Assembly (NCBI RefSeq): GCF_937920395.1
Contig: NZ_CALEVF010000187.1
Coordinates: forward strand, 1-12,194
Source of the DNA: an uncultured Clostridium sp.
GTDB lineage: Bacteria > Bacillota > Clostridia > Clostridiales > Clostridiaceae
Direction: 5' to 3'
Length of the DNA stretch: 12,194 nucleotides
Part shown: positions 1 through 8,548 of the stretch, one piece after another
Layout: the number at the start of each line of letters is the position of its first letter
How positions within the stretch are numbered: the first letter of the stretch is position 1
The notes under the pieces: model-generated
What the model was told of the DNA's origin: nothing
What the model saw: only the letters and a program-made list of their open reading frames with translations
Database searches by the model: none
Position numbers and translations under genes: made by a program

Positions 1-2219
1 TATTAGATGAAATTTCAAAGTTTACACCAAAAGAAATTATTGTCTCAGAAGATATTCCTGATGAAATACTAAAGGTTATTAAAGAGAGATTTAATGTATC
101 ATATTCTGCATACCCTAATGATTTTTTTATAATGAAAAATGATAATTTAATAAAAAATCAGTTTCATAATTACAGTGAAAAAACCTTTTCGCAAACTTTA
201 CTAAGTAGTATTTCAGGACTACTTAGTTATATTATAGATACACAAAAAAATTCTCTTTCTCATATAGATACTATAGAATATTATGATATTTTAGATTATG
301 TAAGTTTAGACGCTAATTCTAGGAGAAACTTGGAACTCACAGAAACTTTAAGAGATAAAACTAAGAAAGGTTCTTTATTATGGGTGCTAGATAGAACTAA
401 TACTGCTATGGGAGCTAGAAGACTACGTAAATGGTTAGATCAGCCTTTAATAAACAAGAAGTCGATAGATGAAAGATTAGAGGCCGTAGAAGAAATTAAA
501 AATAAAACAACTTCACATGAAGATTTAAAAGATGTGCTTGTTGATATATATGATATAGAAAGGTTAGTTGGAAAAATTTCTTCAAAGAACGTTAATGCTA
601 AAGAATTAATTTCTCTTAAAAACTCTATAGAAAAAATACCAAAAGTAAAATCAATTATATCGGTGTTAAACAGTAAATTAATGAAAAAGATATATTTAGA
701 ATTGGATGACCTAAAGGATATACATAATATATTAGAGAAGGCTATTATAAATAGCCCAGCTATCTCCATTAAAGAAGGAAATATTATCAAAGAAGGTTTT
801 AATAGCGAAATAGATGAGTTAAGGCGTGCTAAGGCTCATGGTAAAGAATGGATTGCTACTCTAGAGAGTGACGAAAAAAGAATAACTGGAATAAAATCAT
901 TAAAAGTTGGGTATAACAGAGTATTTGGTTATTATATTGAAGTAACCAAATTAAATATTCCATCGATTCCAGAGGGTAGATATATAAGAAAACAGACTTT
1001 ATCTAATGCAGAAAGATATATTACTCCCGAACTTAAGGATATGGAAGATAAAATTTTAGGTGCACAAGATAAATTAGTGAATATCGAATATGATATATTT
1101 ACAGGTATAAGAGAAGAAGTTGAAAAGCATATAGAAAGAATGAAAAACTCAGCGAAGCTAATATCAGAAATAGATTGTTTAAGCTCACTTGCTACAATTG
1201 CTCTAGAAAATAATTATACGAGGCCTAAGATAAATAAAAAGGGCATTTTAAATATAATAGGTGGAAGGCACCCAGTAGTTGAGAAAATGATGCCTACGAA
1301 TACATTCATTGAAAATGATACATATATGGATGAAAAAGATAACCAATTACTGTTAATAACAGGGCCTAATATGGCAGGTAAATCAACATATATGCGCCAA
1401 GTAGCTTTAATAACTATTATGGCTCAAATGGGAAGTTTTGTTCCTTGCATGTCAGCAGATATATCCATTTGTGATAAAATCTTTACAAGAATAGGAGCAT
1501 CTGACGATCTTGCTGCAGGTAAAAGTACATTTATGGTAGAGATGTGGGAAGTATCTAATATACTAAAAAATGCAACTAATAAAAGTTTAGTTTTACTCGA
1601 TGAGGTAGGTAGAGGTACAAGTACTTATGATGGATTAAGTATAGCTTGGTCAGTAATTGAGTATATCTGTAAAAATACTAATTTAAGAAGTAAAACATTA
1701 TTTGCTACTCATTATCACGAGTTAACAAAACTAGAAGGAATAATTAATGGTGTTAAAAATTATTCTGTTGCCGTGAAAAAAATAGAAAATGAAATTGTAT
1801 TTCTAAGGAAGATTGTACCTGGTGGAGCTGATGAGTCCTATGGTATTGAGGTAGCAAAACTTGCGGGGTTGCCGAAAGATGTAATAAATAGGGCAAATGA
1901 AATCTTAATATCATTAGAAAAAAACAATGCTAGTACTGAGATTAACTTTATTAATAAGAAAACTGAAAAAATAGAACACTCTAGCAAAACTGATAGAAAA
2001 GCTACTGAAAAAATTAATGAGGAAAATATAGTGGAAAAAGAAGCAGCTGTTACTTATGAAGCTGATATAGTGCAGGATGATGCTACTCAGATAAGCTTTA
2101 CAGATATAGAAAAGGATAATATATTAAAAGAAATTAAAAATATAAATATTCTTAATCTAACACCTATGGATGGTTTTAATAAATTATATGAGTTAGTTAA
2201 TAGGGCAAAGCTGTTATAA
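1..2219 (+). CDS. mutS: DNA mismatch repair ATPase MutS (5' end cut off by the window)
   Basis: MutS binds mismatched DNA as a dimer and recruits MutL. The reading frame is open to the left edge (first whole codon at base 3), and the residues before the ATG at 132 continue the family sequence, so that ATG is internal. About 738 residues are visible. Roughly 140-150 are missing compared with the usual 860-880, including the Phe-X-Glu mismatch-reading domain; this estimate comes from family knowledge. Visible parts, in order, are the end of the connector domain, the lever and clamp helices, and the ATPase domain. Walker A (GPNMAGKST) is at 1362-1388, the loop with [12 protein letters not shown] follows, and Walker B ([14 protein letters not shown]) has its Asp-Glu at 1599-1604. 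A lysine- and glutamate-rich linker leads to QISF at 2088-2099. This resembles the QxSFF beta-clamp-binding motif of Bacillus MutS, which fits recruitment to the replisome. mutL follows after 64 bases. Confidence 0.98.
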   Translation, partial: LDEISKFTPKEIIVSEDIPDEILKVIKERFNVSYSAYPNDFFIMKNDNLIKNQFHNYSEKTFSQTLLSSISGLLSYIIDTQKNSLSHIDTIEYYDILDYVSLDANSRRNLELTETLRDKTKKGSLLWVLDRTNTAMGARRLRKWLDQPLINKKSIDERLEAVEEIKNKTTSHEDLKDVLVDIYDIERLVGKISSKNVNAKELISLKNSIEKIPKVKSIISVLNSKLMKKIYLELDDLKDIHNILEKAIINSPAISIKEGNIIKEGFNSEIDELRRAKAHGKEWIATLESDEKRITGIKSLKVGYNRVFGYYIEVTKLNIPSIPEGRYIRKQTLSNAERYITPELKDMEDKILGAQDKLVNIEYDIFTGIREEVEKHIERMKNSAKLISEIDCLSSLATIALENNYTRPKINKKGILNIIGGRHPVVEKMMPTNTFIENDTYMDEKDNQLLLITGPNMAGKSTYMRQVALITIMAQMGSFVPCMSADISICDKIFTRIGASDDLAAGKSTFMVEMWEVSNILKNATNKSLVLLDEVGRGTSTYDGLSIAWSVIEYICKNTNLRSKTLFATHYHELTKLEGIINGVKNYSVAVKKIENEIVFLRKIVPGGADESYGIEVAKLAGLPKDVINRANEILISLEKNNASTEINFINKKTEKIEHSSKTDRKATEKINEENIVEKEAAVTYEADIVQDDATQISFTDIEKDNILKEIKNINILNLTPMDGFNKLYELVNRAKLL

Positions 2220-2283
2220 TGATAATAAAGTTGCTACCATGATGTCTGAGTTATTATAAAAATAGCAAAGGATGTGAGGTCTT

Positions 2284-4269
2284 ATGAGAATTAATGTATT
2301 AGAAGTTGAAACTTCAAATAAAATTGCCGCAGGTGAGGTTGTAGAAAGGCCATCATCTGTAGTAAAGGAATTGGTTGAAAATAGTATAGACGCAGGTGCT
2401 AAAAATATTACAATAGAAATATCAGATGGTGGTCAAAAAAACATAAAGGTAATTGATGATGGATCAGGTATTCATGTAGATGATATAGAAAAAGCTTTTT
2501 TACCTCATGCTACTAGTAAAATAAAAAATGTTGAAGATATATATAAAATACATTCATTAGGGTTTAGGGGTGAAGCATTACCTAGTATAGCTTCAGTATC
2601 TCGCACGTTGTTAAATAGTAGAACTAAAGAATCACCTTTTGGTATGGAAATATCGCAGTCATCAAGTGATATACTATACGTTAAAGAAGTTGGATGTAAT
2701 GTTGGAACAACAATAGAAGTTAAGGATTTATTCTTTAACGTACCAGCAAGACAAAAATTTCTAAAGTCACCACAAAGGGAATCTGCTTTAATATCGGATA
2801 TTTTAGGAAGACTAGCACTCGCTAATAATGAAATTTCTTTTAAATTATCAAATAATGATAAAAAGGTGTTTTCTACATTTAGTTCTACGGAGCCTCGTGA
2901 CACTATTAGATACATATACGGCAAAGAGGTTGCAGAAAATATTACAAGTTTTGAAAAGTATAATGACGTAATGTCCGTACATGGATATATTGGTAATGCT
3001 CAGATAAGTCGTGGAAGCCGTAACAGGCAAAGTATTTTTGTTAACAAAAGGTATATTAAAAGTGGCTTAATAACTGCTGCCGTGGAAAATGCTTTTAAAT
3101 CTTTTTTAACTATTAATAAATTTCCGTTTTTTGTTATATTTTTAGACATTTTCCCAGAGTATATAGATATCAATGTTCATCCTCAAAAAACTGAAATTAA
3201 ATTTCAGGAAGATAAAGCAATATTTAAGTTTGTTTTTGATGCAGTCCATACTGCAATTGGCGATAGTTTAAGAGGTAATTTTGATGTTACAGCTGATGAT
3301 GATAAAAAAAATAATAATGGCAATGAAAAAAGAAATGAGAATGAAAATAATAGTGGATACGAAGTTGAAAAAAATACCATAAAAAAAGATGTTTATGATT
3401 TTAACAGAACAATTATAGATGAAAAAGTCAAAGAAGAATTGGAAAAGAGTATTCAAATTCCAATTGATTTTAAATATAAAAGACAAGACAATGAAAATCA
3501 AGCAGATAATTTTATGGAGTCTTCATATGCACATTCAAGCTTTCCAAAAGTTACAAGTAATTCAAAGAGTGAACTTAAAGGGGACACTAGAGAATTGCAG
3601 AGCACAAGTGAAAATTTCAAAGAGAATGTCAGTATAAATAATGAGACAGGTGAAATCACATCACCAAATGAAGCTCCTAAAATTTCAAAGTTCCCAGAAC
3701 TTCGAATTATAGGACAATTTAATAAAACTTATATAATTGGTGAGGCATACAATGAACTTTACCTAATTGACCAACATGCAGCTCATGAAAAGGTGTTATT
3801 CGAGAAATATAAAAAAGAAATTAAAAACGCGCAGGTGGTATCTCAAATTTTATTAGTACCAACAGTAATAGAACTAAGCGTGGATGATTATGCTTACTAT
3901 AGTGAAAATATAACTGTGTTTAATAATACTGGTTTTAATATTATTGAGTTTGGTGAAAATACTATTAGTATAAAGGAAGTTCCTATAATCCTTGGCAAAC
4001 CAGATATTAAAGATCTTTTTAATGAGATATTAGATAACCTTAAAAATATGGGTAGTGGTGAAACTATACAAATCAAATATACACGTATAGCAACACTTGC
4101 ATGTAAAGCAGCGGTAAAAGCTAATAATCTGTTATCAGATTTAGAAATGAATAAATTAATTAATGATTTAAGATACATTGATGAACCTTTTACTTGTCCA
4201 CATGGAAGACCTACAATAATAAAAATTACACTTAATGAATTAGAAAAAAAGTTTAAAAGAATACAATAG
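2284..4269 (+). CDS. mutL: DNA mismatch repair protein MutL, endonuclease type
   Basis: MutL couples mismatch recognition to strand incision. The N-terminal GHKL ATPase is intact: general base E29 and N33 in [12 protein letters not shown], the DDGSGI motif near residue 60, HATSKI, and GFRGEAL at 93-99. Residues about 335-470 are a low-complexity linker rich in Asn, Lys and Glu. The C-terminal domain carries every endonuclease and zinc-site motif seen in species that lack MutH: DQHAAHE-x4-E from D496, QILLVP at 521-526 (the Qxh[LI]xP clamp-binding motif), ACKAAVKA from A606, and CPHGRP at 638-643. I therefore infer an active, clamp-stimulated nickase. The 661-residue length is normal. A GAGG at 2276-2279 supports the ATG. 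The gene sits between mutS and miaA in what looks like one transcript. Confidence 0.98.
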   Translation: MRINVLEVETSNKIAAGEVVERPSSVVKELVENSIDAGAKNITIEISDGGQKNIKVIDDGSGIHVDDIEKAFLPHATSKIKNVEDIYKIHSLGFRGEALPSIASVSRTLLNSRTKESPFGMEISQSSSDILYVKEVGCNVGTTIEVKDLFFNVPARQKFLKSPQRESALISDILGRLALANNEISFKLSNNDKKVFSTFSSTEPRDTIRYIYGKEVAENITSFEKYNDVMSVHGYIGNAQISRGSRNRQSIFVNKRYIKSGLITAAVENAFKSFLTINKFPFFVIFLDIFPEYIDINVHPQKTEIKFQEDKAIFKFVFDAVHTAIGDSLRGNFDVTADDDKKNNNGNEKRNENENNSGYEVEKNTIKKDVYDFNRTIIDEKVKEELEKSIQIPIDFKYKRQDNENQADNFMESSYAHSSFPKVTSNSKSELKGDTRELQSTSENFKENVSINNETGEITSPNEAPKISKFPELRIIGQFNKTYIIGEAYNELYLIDQHAAHEKVLFEKYKKEIKNAQVVSQILLVPTVIELSVDDYAYYSENITVFNNTGFNIIEFGENTISIKEVPIILGKPDIKDLFNEILDNLKNMGSGETIQIKYTRIATLACKAAVKANNLLSDLEMNKLINDLRYIDEPFTCPHGRPTIIKITLNELEKKFKRIQ

Positions 4270-4282
4270 AAAAGGTGAAAAT

Positions 4283-5209
4283 ATGAAAGATTTATTTATT
4301 TTAGCAGGCCCTACTGGTATTGGGAAAACAGAAATTTCTATAAAACTTGCTCGTATACTAAATGGTGAGATTATATCAGCTGATTCAATGCAAATATATA
4401 AATATATGGATGTTGGATCTGCTAAGATTTCAGATCAGGAGATGATGGGAATTCCTCATCATCTATTGGATATAATAGAGCCAAGTGTTGCTTTCAGTGT
4501 AGCCGATTTTAAAGAAAGATCAGAGAATGCAATTTGTGATATAACAAATAGAAATAAACTCCCAATGCTCGTTGGTGGAACTGGGTTTTATATAAATTCT
4601 TTAATTTATAATTACAGCTTTGCGGGTAGCAATAAAGATGAAGCATATAGGGAATATCTTACAACTCTTGCAGAAGAAAATGGAAAAGAATATGTACACA
4701 ACTTACTAAAAGGAATTGATGAAAAAACCTATAATAAACTATTCCCTAATGATTTAAAAAGAGTTATTAGAGCTTTAGAAGTATACAAGGTCAGTGGTAA
4801 ACCAATGAGTGAGTTTACGGCGGAGCAGAACATTTTAGATATTCCTTATAATGTACATTATTTTGTACTAAATATGGATAGACAAAAATTGTATAATAGA
4901 ATAAATATGCGGGTAGATAACATGCTGAAAAATAATTTAGTTGATGAAGTTATAAAATTAAAGAAAATGGGCTATAATTCTGATATGCAGTCAATGAAGG
5001 GTATAGGGTACAAAGAAATATTATATTACTTAGATGATAAAATATCTTTAAATGAGGCTATAGAGAAAATTAAACAAGGAAGTAGAAATTATGCTAAAAG
5101 GCAACTTACTTGGTTTAGAAAAGATCAAAGGGTAAACTGGATTAATAAAGATGATTTCAGCAACGATGATGAGATTGTAGCCTACATAAAAAGTCAATTG
5201 ACCATTTAA
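4283..5209 (+). CDS. miaA: tRNA dimethylallyltransferase MiaA
   Basis: MiaA transfers a dimethylallyl group from DMAPP to N6 of A37 in tRNAs that read codons beginning with U. The 308-residue length is typical. It starts with a P-loop, GPTGIGKT at residues 9-16. The substrate-binding motif SADSMQIY follows, with D34, S35, M36 and Q37. Then come GIPHHLLD, the LVGGTGFY motif that closes the active site, and the tRNA-binding [15 protein letters not shown] and [12 protein letters not shown] segments. An AAAGGTG at 4271-4277 sits 5 bases before the ATG, and only 13 bases separate it from mutL, so co-transcription and perhaps translational coupling are likely. The mutL-miaA-hfq order is a widespread bacterial arrangement, which adds confidence. 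Confidence 0.98.
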   Translation: MKDLFILAGPTGIGKTEISIKLARILNGEIISADSMQIYKYMDVGSAKISDQEMMGIPHHLLDIIEPSVAFSVADFKERSENAICDITNRNKLPMLVGGTGFYINSLIYNYSFAGSNKDEAYREYLTTLAEENGKEYVHNLLKGIDEKTYNKLFPNDLKRVIRALEVYKVSGKPMSEFTAEQNILDIPYNVHYFVLNMDRQKLYNRINMRVDNMLKNNLVDEVIKLKKMGYNSDMQSMKGIGYKEILYYLDDKISLNEAIEKIKQGSRNYAKRQLTWFRKDQRVNWINKDDFSNDDEIVAYIKSQLTI

Positions 5210-5227
5210 AATAAAAGATTAATGGTC
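5200..5227 (+). repeat. Inverted repeat across the miaA stop codon
   Basis: GACCATT (5200-5206) pairs exactly with AATGGTC (5221-5227) across a 14-base AT-rich loop that contains the end of the miaA reading frame. No T-run follows, so it does not look like a rho-independent terminator. At most it could be a weak processing or stability hairpin between miaA and hfq. Seven base pairs around an AT-rich loop could also be chance. Confidence 0.35.
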
Positions 5228-5256
5228 TAAGCAAAGTAAAATTAAAATACAATTGT

Positions 5257-5262
5257 GGAGGA
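5257..5262 (+). promoter_or_regulatory. Ribosome binding site that fixes the GTG start of hfq
   Basis: GGAGGA ends 6 bases before the GTG at 5269. This is a near-perfect Shine-Dalgarno sequence at ideal spacing, and it makes the GTG the clear start codon even though it is not ATG. Confidence 0.85.
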
Positions 5263-5268
5263 ATATTT

Positions 5269-5502
5269 GTGAACAAAGCTATTAATAATCTGCAGGATAT
5301 TTTTTTAAATGAGGCAAGAAAAAGTAAAATACAAGTTGCTTTATATTTAATAAATGGGTTTCAATTAAAGGGCAATGTAACTGGTTTTGATACATTCACT
5401 GTAGTATTAAATTGCGATGGGAAACAAATGATGGTATATAAACATGCTATATCTACAATAACTCCACTTAAACCAGTATTATTCGTGAGTCAACAAGTTT
5501 AA
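5269..5502 (+). CDS. hfq: RNA-binding protein Hfq
   Basis: Hfq is a hexameric Sm-like protein that binds small RNAs and U- or A-rich mRNA segments. The 77 residues cover the Sm core with almost no C-terminal tail, as is usual in Firmicutes. Q9 lies in [14 protein letters not shown], the proximal-face helix. The Sm1 segment runs through [19 protein letters not shown] with G35 and D41. The Sm2 motif is VYKHAIST with Y57, K58 and H59. The start is GTG, fixed by a strong Shine-Dalgarno site. It is the last gene of the mutS-mutL-miaA-hfq unit and is followed by a terminator. I see no obvious promoter of its own in the 59-base gap after miaA. Confidence 0.97.
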   Translation: MNKAINNLQDIFLNEARKSKIQVALYLINGFQLKGNVTGFDTFTVVLNCDGKQMMVYKHAISTITPLKPVLFVSQQV

Positions 5503-5522
5503 AGTTATATTATGCTAATAAT

Positions 5523-5562
5523 GGCCTAAGCTTATTTTATACTAGCTTGAGGCTTTATTTTT
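5523..5562 (+). terminator. Rho-independent terminator after hfq
   Basis: GGCCTAAGCT (5523-5532) pairs with AGCTTGAGGCT (5544-5554), leaving one bulged G and one terminal G-U pair around an 11-base loop. The stem is followed by TTATTTTT. It lies 20 bases after the hfq stop and would end the mutS-hfq transcript. Confidence 0.8.
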
Positions 5563-5576
5563 AACTTAAGGTGATT

Positions 5577-5582
5577 TATAAT
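5577..5582 (+). promoter_or_regulatory. Possible -10 element for the MYG1-family gene
   Basis: A perfect TATAAT lies just after the hfq terminator and 30 bases before the MYG1-family start, which fits a short leader. No good -35 box is seen at 16-18 bases upstream, where the sequence is only T-rich. The assignment therefore rests on the -10 box and its position. Confidence 0.4.
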
Positions 5583-5611
5583 ATAGATACTAAATATGAA
5601 AGAGGTAAATG

Positions 5612-6505
5612 ATGATAAATGAAAAGAACATTAAAACTTTAGGAACACATAGTGGTAAGTTCCATGCAGATGATGTTATGGCTACAGCTATGCTAAGACT
5701 ATTATTAGGAGATATAAAGGTAGTTAGAACAAGGGACGAAGAGGTACTTAAAAAACTAGATTTTGTTTATGATATATCCCTTGGAGAATTTGACCACCAC
5801 CAATTAGATAAAGAAATAAGGGAAAATAACATTCCATATGCCGCATCAGGTTTAGTCTGGAGAGAGTTTGGTTCTAGAGTAATACAAAAGTTTAATTCTG
5901 AGTTTAATGAAGATGATATAATATCAATTTTTGATTATATAGATAGAACTTTAGTGCAGGGAATTGATGCTATAGATAATGGCATAGATTCTAAATCAGA
6001 ATTTAAAGTAACTTCAATAAGTGATATTATACAAAATTTTAATCCTACATGGGATGATGACTCATCTAAAGACGATGCATTTGAAGAAGCAGTAGAATTT
6101 GCGACTATTGTTATAAAACGGATAATAAGTAGACAAGTTTCTGTAATAAAAGCAAGGGATATAGTAGATAAGGGCTTTCAAAATAGAGAGGTTAATGAAA
6201 TAATGGTTTTGGAAAAGGGTAGTCCTTGGCTTCAACAGTTACTTAAAATAGATGTAAACAGTGAGGTATTATTTGTCATTTCACCTGGAGATAACAACAC
6301 AGAGTATAAGATTCAAACCGTAAAGAAAACAGCGGGGACTTTTGAAGCAAGAAAAGATTTAATCGAATCAATTAGAGGGAAATCAAGTGATGAGATAAAT
6401 TCAATTATAAAAATAGATGATGCTATCTTTTGTCACAAAGCAGGGTTTATAGCATCAGCTAAAAGCCTCGCTAGTGCTCTAAAAATAGCAAAATTATCAA
6501 TTTAA
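5612..6505 (+). CDS. MYG1-family (DHH-type) metal-dependent phosphoesterase/exonuclease
   Basis: The family (formerly UPF0160) is related to DHH phosphoesterases. The mammalian member has been reported as a 3'-5' RNA exonuclease; the bacterial role is poorly known. The protein is 297 residues, a normal bacterial length. The N-terminus has GTHSGKFHADDV with the expected metal ligands H13, H18, D20 and D21. FDHHQ (D61, H62, H63) is the DHH-like motif. The C-terminus ends with the family's IFCHKAGFIASAKS region, so the protein looks complete. Two ATG codons are adjacent, at 5609 and 5612. AAAGAGG at 5599-5605 is 3 bases from the first and 6 from the second, so I prefer 5612; the two products differ by one Met. 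It is a single-gene unit between two terminators. An RNA-processing role beside miaA and hfq is only an inference. Confidence 0.9.
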   Translation: MINEKNIKTLGTHSGKFHADDVMATAMLRLLLGDIKVVRTRDEEVLKKLDFVYDISLGEFDHHQLDKEIRENNIPYAASGLVWREFGSRVIQKFNSEFNEDDIISIFDYIDRTLVQGIDAIDNGIDSKSEFKVTSISDIIQNFNPTWDDDSSKDDAFEEAVEFATIVIKRIISRQVSVIKARDIVDKGFQNREVNEIMVLEKGSPWLQQLLKIDVNSEVLFVISPGDNNTEYKIQTVKKTAGTFEARKDLIESIRGKSSDEINSIIKIDDAIFCHKAGFIASAKSLASALKIAKLSI

Positions 6506-6517
6506 AATATGAATTAA

Positions 6518-6556
6518 TGAACCCAATAACGATTGTTGTTATTGGGTTCATTTTTT
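6518..6556 (+). terminator. Strong rho-independent terminator after the MYG1-family gene
   Basis: TGAACCCAATAAC (6518-6530) pairs perfectly over 13 bases with 6538-6550 around a 7-base loop, followed by six T residues. It is the cleanest terminator in the window and isolates the upstream gene from the nnr region. Confidence 0.95.
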
Positions 6557-6636
6557 ATGAAATAATTTATTATGAATCTCTAGAAACAATATAAGTAATT
6601 TTACTGCATAGTAACCCAATATGTAATATTATTTTT

Positions 6637-6714
6637 ATTATCAACCATGGTTTGAAATTTATTTTCTATAGCTTAATATAGCTACAAAGATAAATTTCAA
6701 ATTATGGTTATAAT
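6637..6714 (+). ncRNA. Long hairpin (about 33 bp), candidate structured RNA or small inverted-repeat element
   Basis: Bases 6637-6665 pair with 6687-6714, with one bulged C at 6642. After a 3x2 internal loop, TAGCT (6669-6673) pairs with AGCTA (6680-6684) around a 6-base loop. Counting pairs gives 5 + 23 + 5 = 33. The three non-Watson-Crick positions (6649, 6650, 6663) are all G-U when read as + strand RNA; on the other strand they would be A-C mismatches. That favours a + strand transcript. No T-run follows, so it is not a terminator. It could be an mRNA leader element, a small RNA, or a MITE-like palindromic repeat. I do not recognise it as a known family. Confidence 0.55.
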
Positions 6715-6720
6715 CTATTG

Positions 6721-6746
6721 ATAGTGTCATTTGAAAATGATACTAT
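6721..6746 (+). promoter_or_regulatory. Second hairpin or operator-like palindrome upstream of nnr
   Basis: ATAGTGTCATT (6721-6731) pairs with AATGATACTAT (6736-6746) around a TGAA loop. There are 11 pairs, one of which (6726-6741) is G-U on the + strand. It starts 6 bases after the longer hairpin. It could be the second stem of a structured leader or, as DNA, a dyad operator for a dimeric repressor. No T-run follows. Confidence 0.5.
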
Positions 6747-6814
6747 GGAGATTGAGATAATATGGATAACACTTGATATAAAATTGTACAATTAAAATAG
6801 TTTTTGTAGTTTTT

Positions 6815-6820
6815 GGGGGG
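6815..6820 (+). promoter_or_regulatory. G-run ribosome binding site that decides the nnr start
   Basis: GGGGGG lies 1 base from the ATG at 6822 and 7 bases from the ATG at 6828. Only the second has workable spacing, so 6828 is taken as the start. A TTG at 6813 overlaps the ribosome binding site and is not credible. Confidence 0.75.
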
Positions 6821-6827
6821 AATGAAA

Positions 6828-8330
6828 ATGAAAATAGCAACGACACAGATAATGAGGAAAATTGATCAATATTGTATAGAGGTTTTAGGAATTCCAGGTA
6901 TTGTTCTAATGGAAAATGCAGCACTAAAGGTAATAAAAAACATATCAGAAGATACTAAGAAATTTGTAATTGTTTGCTCCAGTGGGAATAATGGTGGAGA
7001 TGGTTTTGCAGTAGCAAGACATCTTTTAAATAGAGGAAATTATGTCGAGATATTTTGTCTTGGTTCAGAGGAAAATATGAGTTTAGATGCATTAATTAAC
7101 CTTAATATTGTTAAAAATATGGGTGTGAAAGTAATAAAATTAAGTAATAATGAAGATTTGAAAATTTTAAAGGAAAGCATAATTCAATGTGAAACTACTA
7201 TTGATGCAATTTTTGGAACTGGATTATCTAGAGAAGTTAAAGGCATTTATTCTTTAGCAATTACAATAATGAATGATAATAGTAAGTCTATATTGTCAAT
7301 CGATGTCCCATCGGGATTTGAGTGTAATAGTGGAAAAGTGATGGGGAATTGTATTAGAAGTAATAAAACAGTTACATTTGAGCTTTATAAAAAAGGTTTT
7401 CTTTCTTATGATGCAGAGGCCATTACTGGAGAAATTGTTATTGAGAATATTGGAATACCAAAAGACGTATTAGACAAATTTCACGAAAATGAATATGTAA
7501 TGGATATAGATTTTATTAAAGAGTTAATTAAAAGAAGAAATAAATATTCACATAAGGGTGATTATGGCAGAACTCTTGTTTTGGCAGGATCACTTGGGTT
7601 TACTGGTGCGGCGTATATTTCAACTCAAGCTGCTGTTCGAAGTGGGGCTGGCCTTGTTACTTTAGGCTGTGATACCTCAATTCAAAACATATTAAGTGGA
7701 AAATTAGTTGAAGCTATGACGGTCTCAATTAATGATGAAAAAAGACTAGATTCCTTAATATCTAAGAGTGATTGTATTGCAATTGGTCCAGGCCTTGGAA
7801 ATAATCTAGATACTTTGAATTTACTAAAAAAAGTTTTATCGAATTCGAAATGTCCTATTGTAATTGATTCAGATGGTTTAAATGTGCTCGAGGACAATCT
7901 TGAACTTCTTAGGAATAAGAAATGTCAGATAGTTCTTACTCCTCATATGGGGGAAATGGCAAGAATATCTGGGTTTTCAATAGATGAAATAAATAAAAAC
8001 AAGATAGAAATAGCAAAAGTTTTTGCAAAAACACATAATGTTATTTTATTACTTAAAGGATTTAATACAATAATAACAGATGGAAAAACGGTGCAAATTA
8101 ATCCTACTGGAAGCAGTGCAATGGCATCAGGTGGAATGGGGGACTGCTTGACAGGTATTATCGCATCTTTTATATCTCAAGGTTATGATGTAATGACTGG
8201 AGCATGTATTGGTGCATATGTTCATGGATACGCTGGTGATAAACTTTCAAAAAAAATGTTCTGTGTAAATGCAAGTCATATTATAGAAGAGCTCCCTTTT
8301 ATAATAAAAGAAATTCAGGATTTAAAATAA
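6828..8330 (+). CDS. nnr: Bifunctional NAD(P)H-hydrate epimerase / ADP-dependent NAD(P)H-hydrate dehydratase
   Basis: Nnr repairs NADH and NADPH that have been hydrated by heat or by GAPDH. The N-terminal domain epimerises the R and S hydrates, and the C-terminal domain dehydrates the S form using ADP. The 500-residue fusion is the standard bacterial form. The N-terminal YjeF domain has MENAA (28-32), GNNGGDGFAVARHL (53-66), D126 in DAIFGTGL, and D159 in SIDVPSGF. The C-terminal ribokinase-like domain begins near residue 215. It has KGDYGRTLVLAGS, RSGAGLVTLG, GPGLG, IDSDGLN, LTPHMGEMARI, and GGMGDCLTGII with the catalytic D439. GMGDC replaces the more common GTGDV, a conservative variation that keeps the Asp. 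It is read alone, after a structured spacer, and no clear terminator follows it. Confidence 0.97.
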   Translation: MKIATTQIMRKIDQYCIEVLGIPGIVLMENAALKVIKNISEDTKKFVIVCSSGNNGGDGFAVARHLLNRGNYVEIFCLGSEENMSLDALINLNIVKNMGVKVIKLSNNEDLKILKESIIQCETTIDAIFGTGLSREVKGIYSLAITIMNDNSKSILSIDVPSGFECNSGKVMGNCIRSNKTVTFELYKKGFLSYDAEAITGEIVIENIGIPKDVLDKFHENEYVMDIDFIKELIKRRNKYSHKGDYGRTLVLAGSLGFTGAAYISTQAAVRSGAGLVTLGCDTSIQNILSGKLVEAMTVSINDEKRLDSLISKSDCIAIGPGLGNNLDTLNLLKKVLSNSKCPIVIDSDGLNVLEDNLELLRNKKCQIVLTPHMGEMARISGFSIDEINKNKIEIAKVFAKTHNVILLLKGFNTIITDGKTVQINPTGSSAMASGGMGDCLTGIIASFISQGYDVMTGACIGAYVHGYAGDKLSKKMFCVNASHIIEELPFIIKEIQDLK

Positions 8331-8340
8331 TACTATTAAT

Positions 8341-8359
8341 GATAATGATAATTATTCAA
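8341..8359. promoter_or_regulatory. Fur-box-like site in the nnr to L,D-transpeptidase spacer
   Basis: The sequence matches the classical 19-base Fur consensus (GATAATGATAATCATTATC) at 15 of 19 positions by hand alignment. The first 12 bases are identical. It lies 208 bases before the L,D-transpeptidase start, far from any promoter I can see, and the region is very AT-rich. Binding by Fur, PerR or Zur is therefore only a possibility. Confidence 0.35.
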
Positions 8360-8548
8360 CATTTCAAGTAATATTAAATCTTAAACAACATATAGATATA
8401 TGCTAGTGCTAAATATAATTTATATTATTGAACTTTTTTTGCAACTAAAAGTTTATAAGTAACGTTTATAATATGGTATATAAATGAACTTATAATAATT
8501 CTTATGGTATTAACTATTATAAAACATGTAGGGGATGGAAATTAGGAT
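8360..8548. other. AT-rich leader or promoter region of the first L,D-transpeptidase gene
   Basis: No coding region is seen. Two exact copies of GTTTATAA lie 13 bases apart at 8451-8458 and 8464-8471. The second runs into a perfect TATAAT at 8467-8472, which would give a leader of about 70 bases. No -35 box is seen at normal spacing. A 7-bp AACTTTT/AAAAGTT stem at 8431-8453 overlaps the same area. The ribosome binding site is poor: AGGA ends one base before the ATG, and GGGGA lies 13 bases upstream. Confidence 0.45.

Larger units (their letters stand above)
6557..6827. other. Gene-free spacer between the MYG1-family terminator and nnr
   Basis: I see no convincing coding region on either strand. 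The spacer holds two successive hairpins (6637-6714 and 6721-6746), listed separately, and a G-run ribosome binding site. A TATAAG at 6590-6595 with a weak TTATTA 17 bases upstream could be a promoter that puts both hairpins in a transcribed leader. TTGATA at 6773-6778 with AATAGT 17 bases later is another weak candidate close to nnr. Neither promoter is convincing. Confidence 0.6.

Noticed and set aside
132..134. ATG as the start of mutS
   Set aside because: The frame is open from base 3, and the upstream residues (including [13 protein letters not shown]) match the MutS connector domain. The ATG is an internal Met, and it has no ribosome binding site.
3268..3700. Asn/Lys/Glu-rich stretch of mutL as a possible frameshift or insertion
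   Set aside because: The frame stays open, all motifs on both sides are in frame, and variable linkers of this type are normal in MutL.
6727..6924. 65-codon reading frame on the - strand over the nnr start
   Set aside because: It overlaps the well-supported nnr N-terminus, shows no ribosome binding site or family signature, and is explained as a shadow of AT-rich coding DNA. The same applies to the other - strand frames within mutS, mutL, nnr and the 9629 gene.
8431..8453. AACTTTT/AAAAGTT stem as an nnr terminator
   Set aside because: It is only 7 AT-rich pairs, it lies about 100 bases after the stop, and no T-run follows on the + strand.
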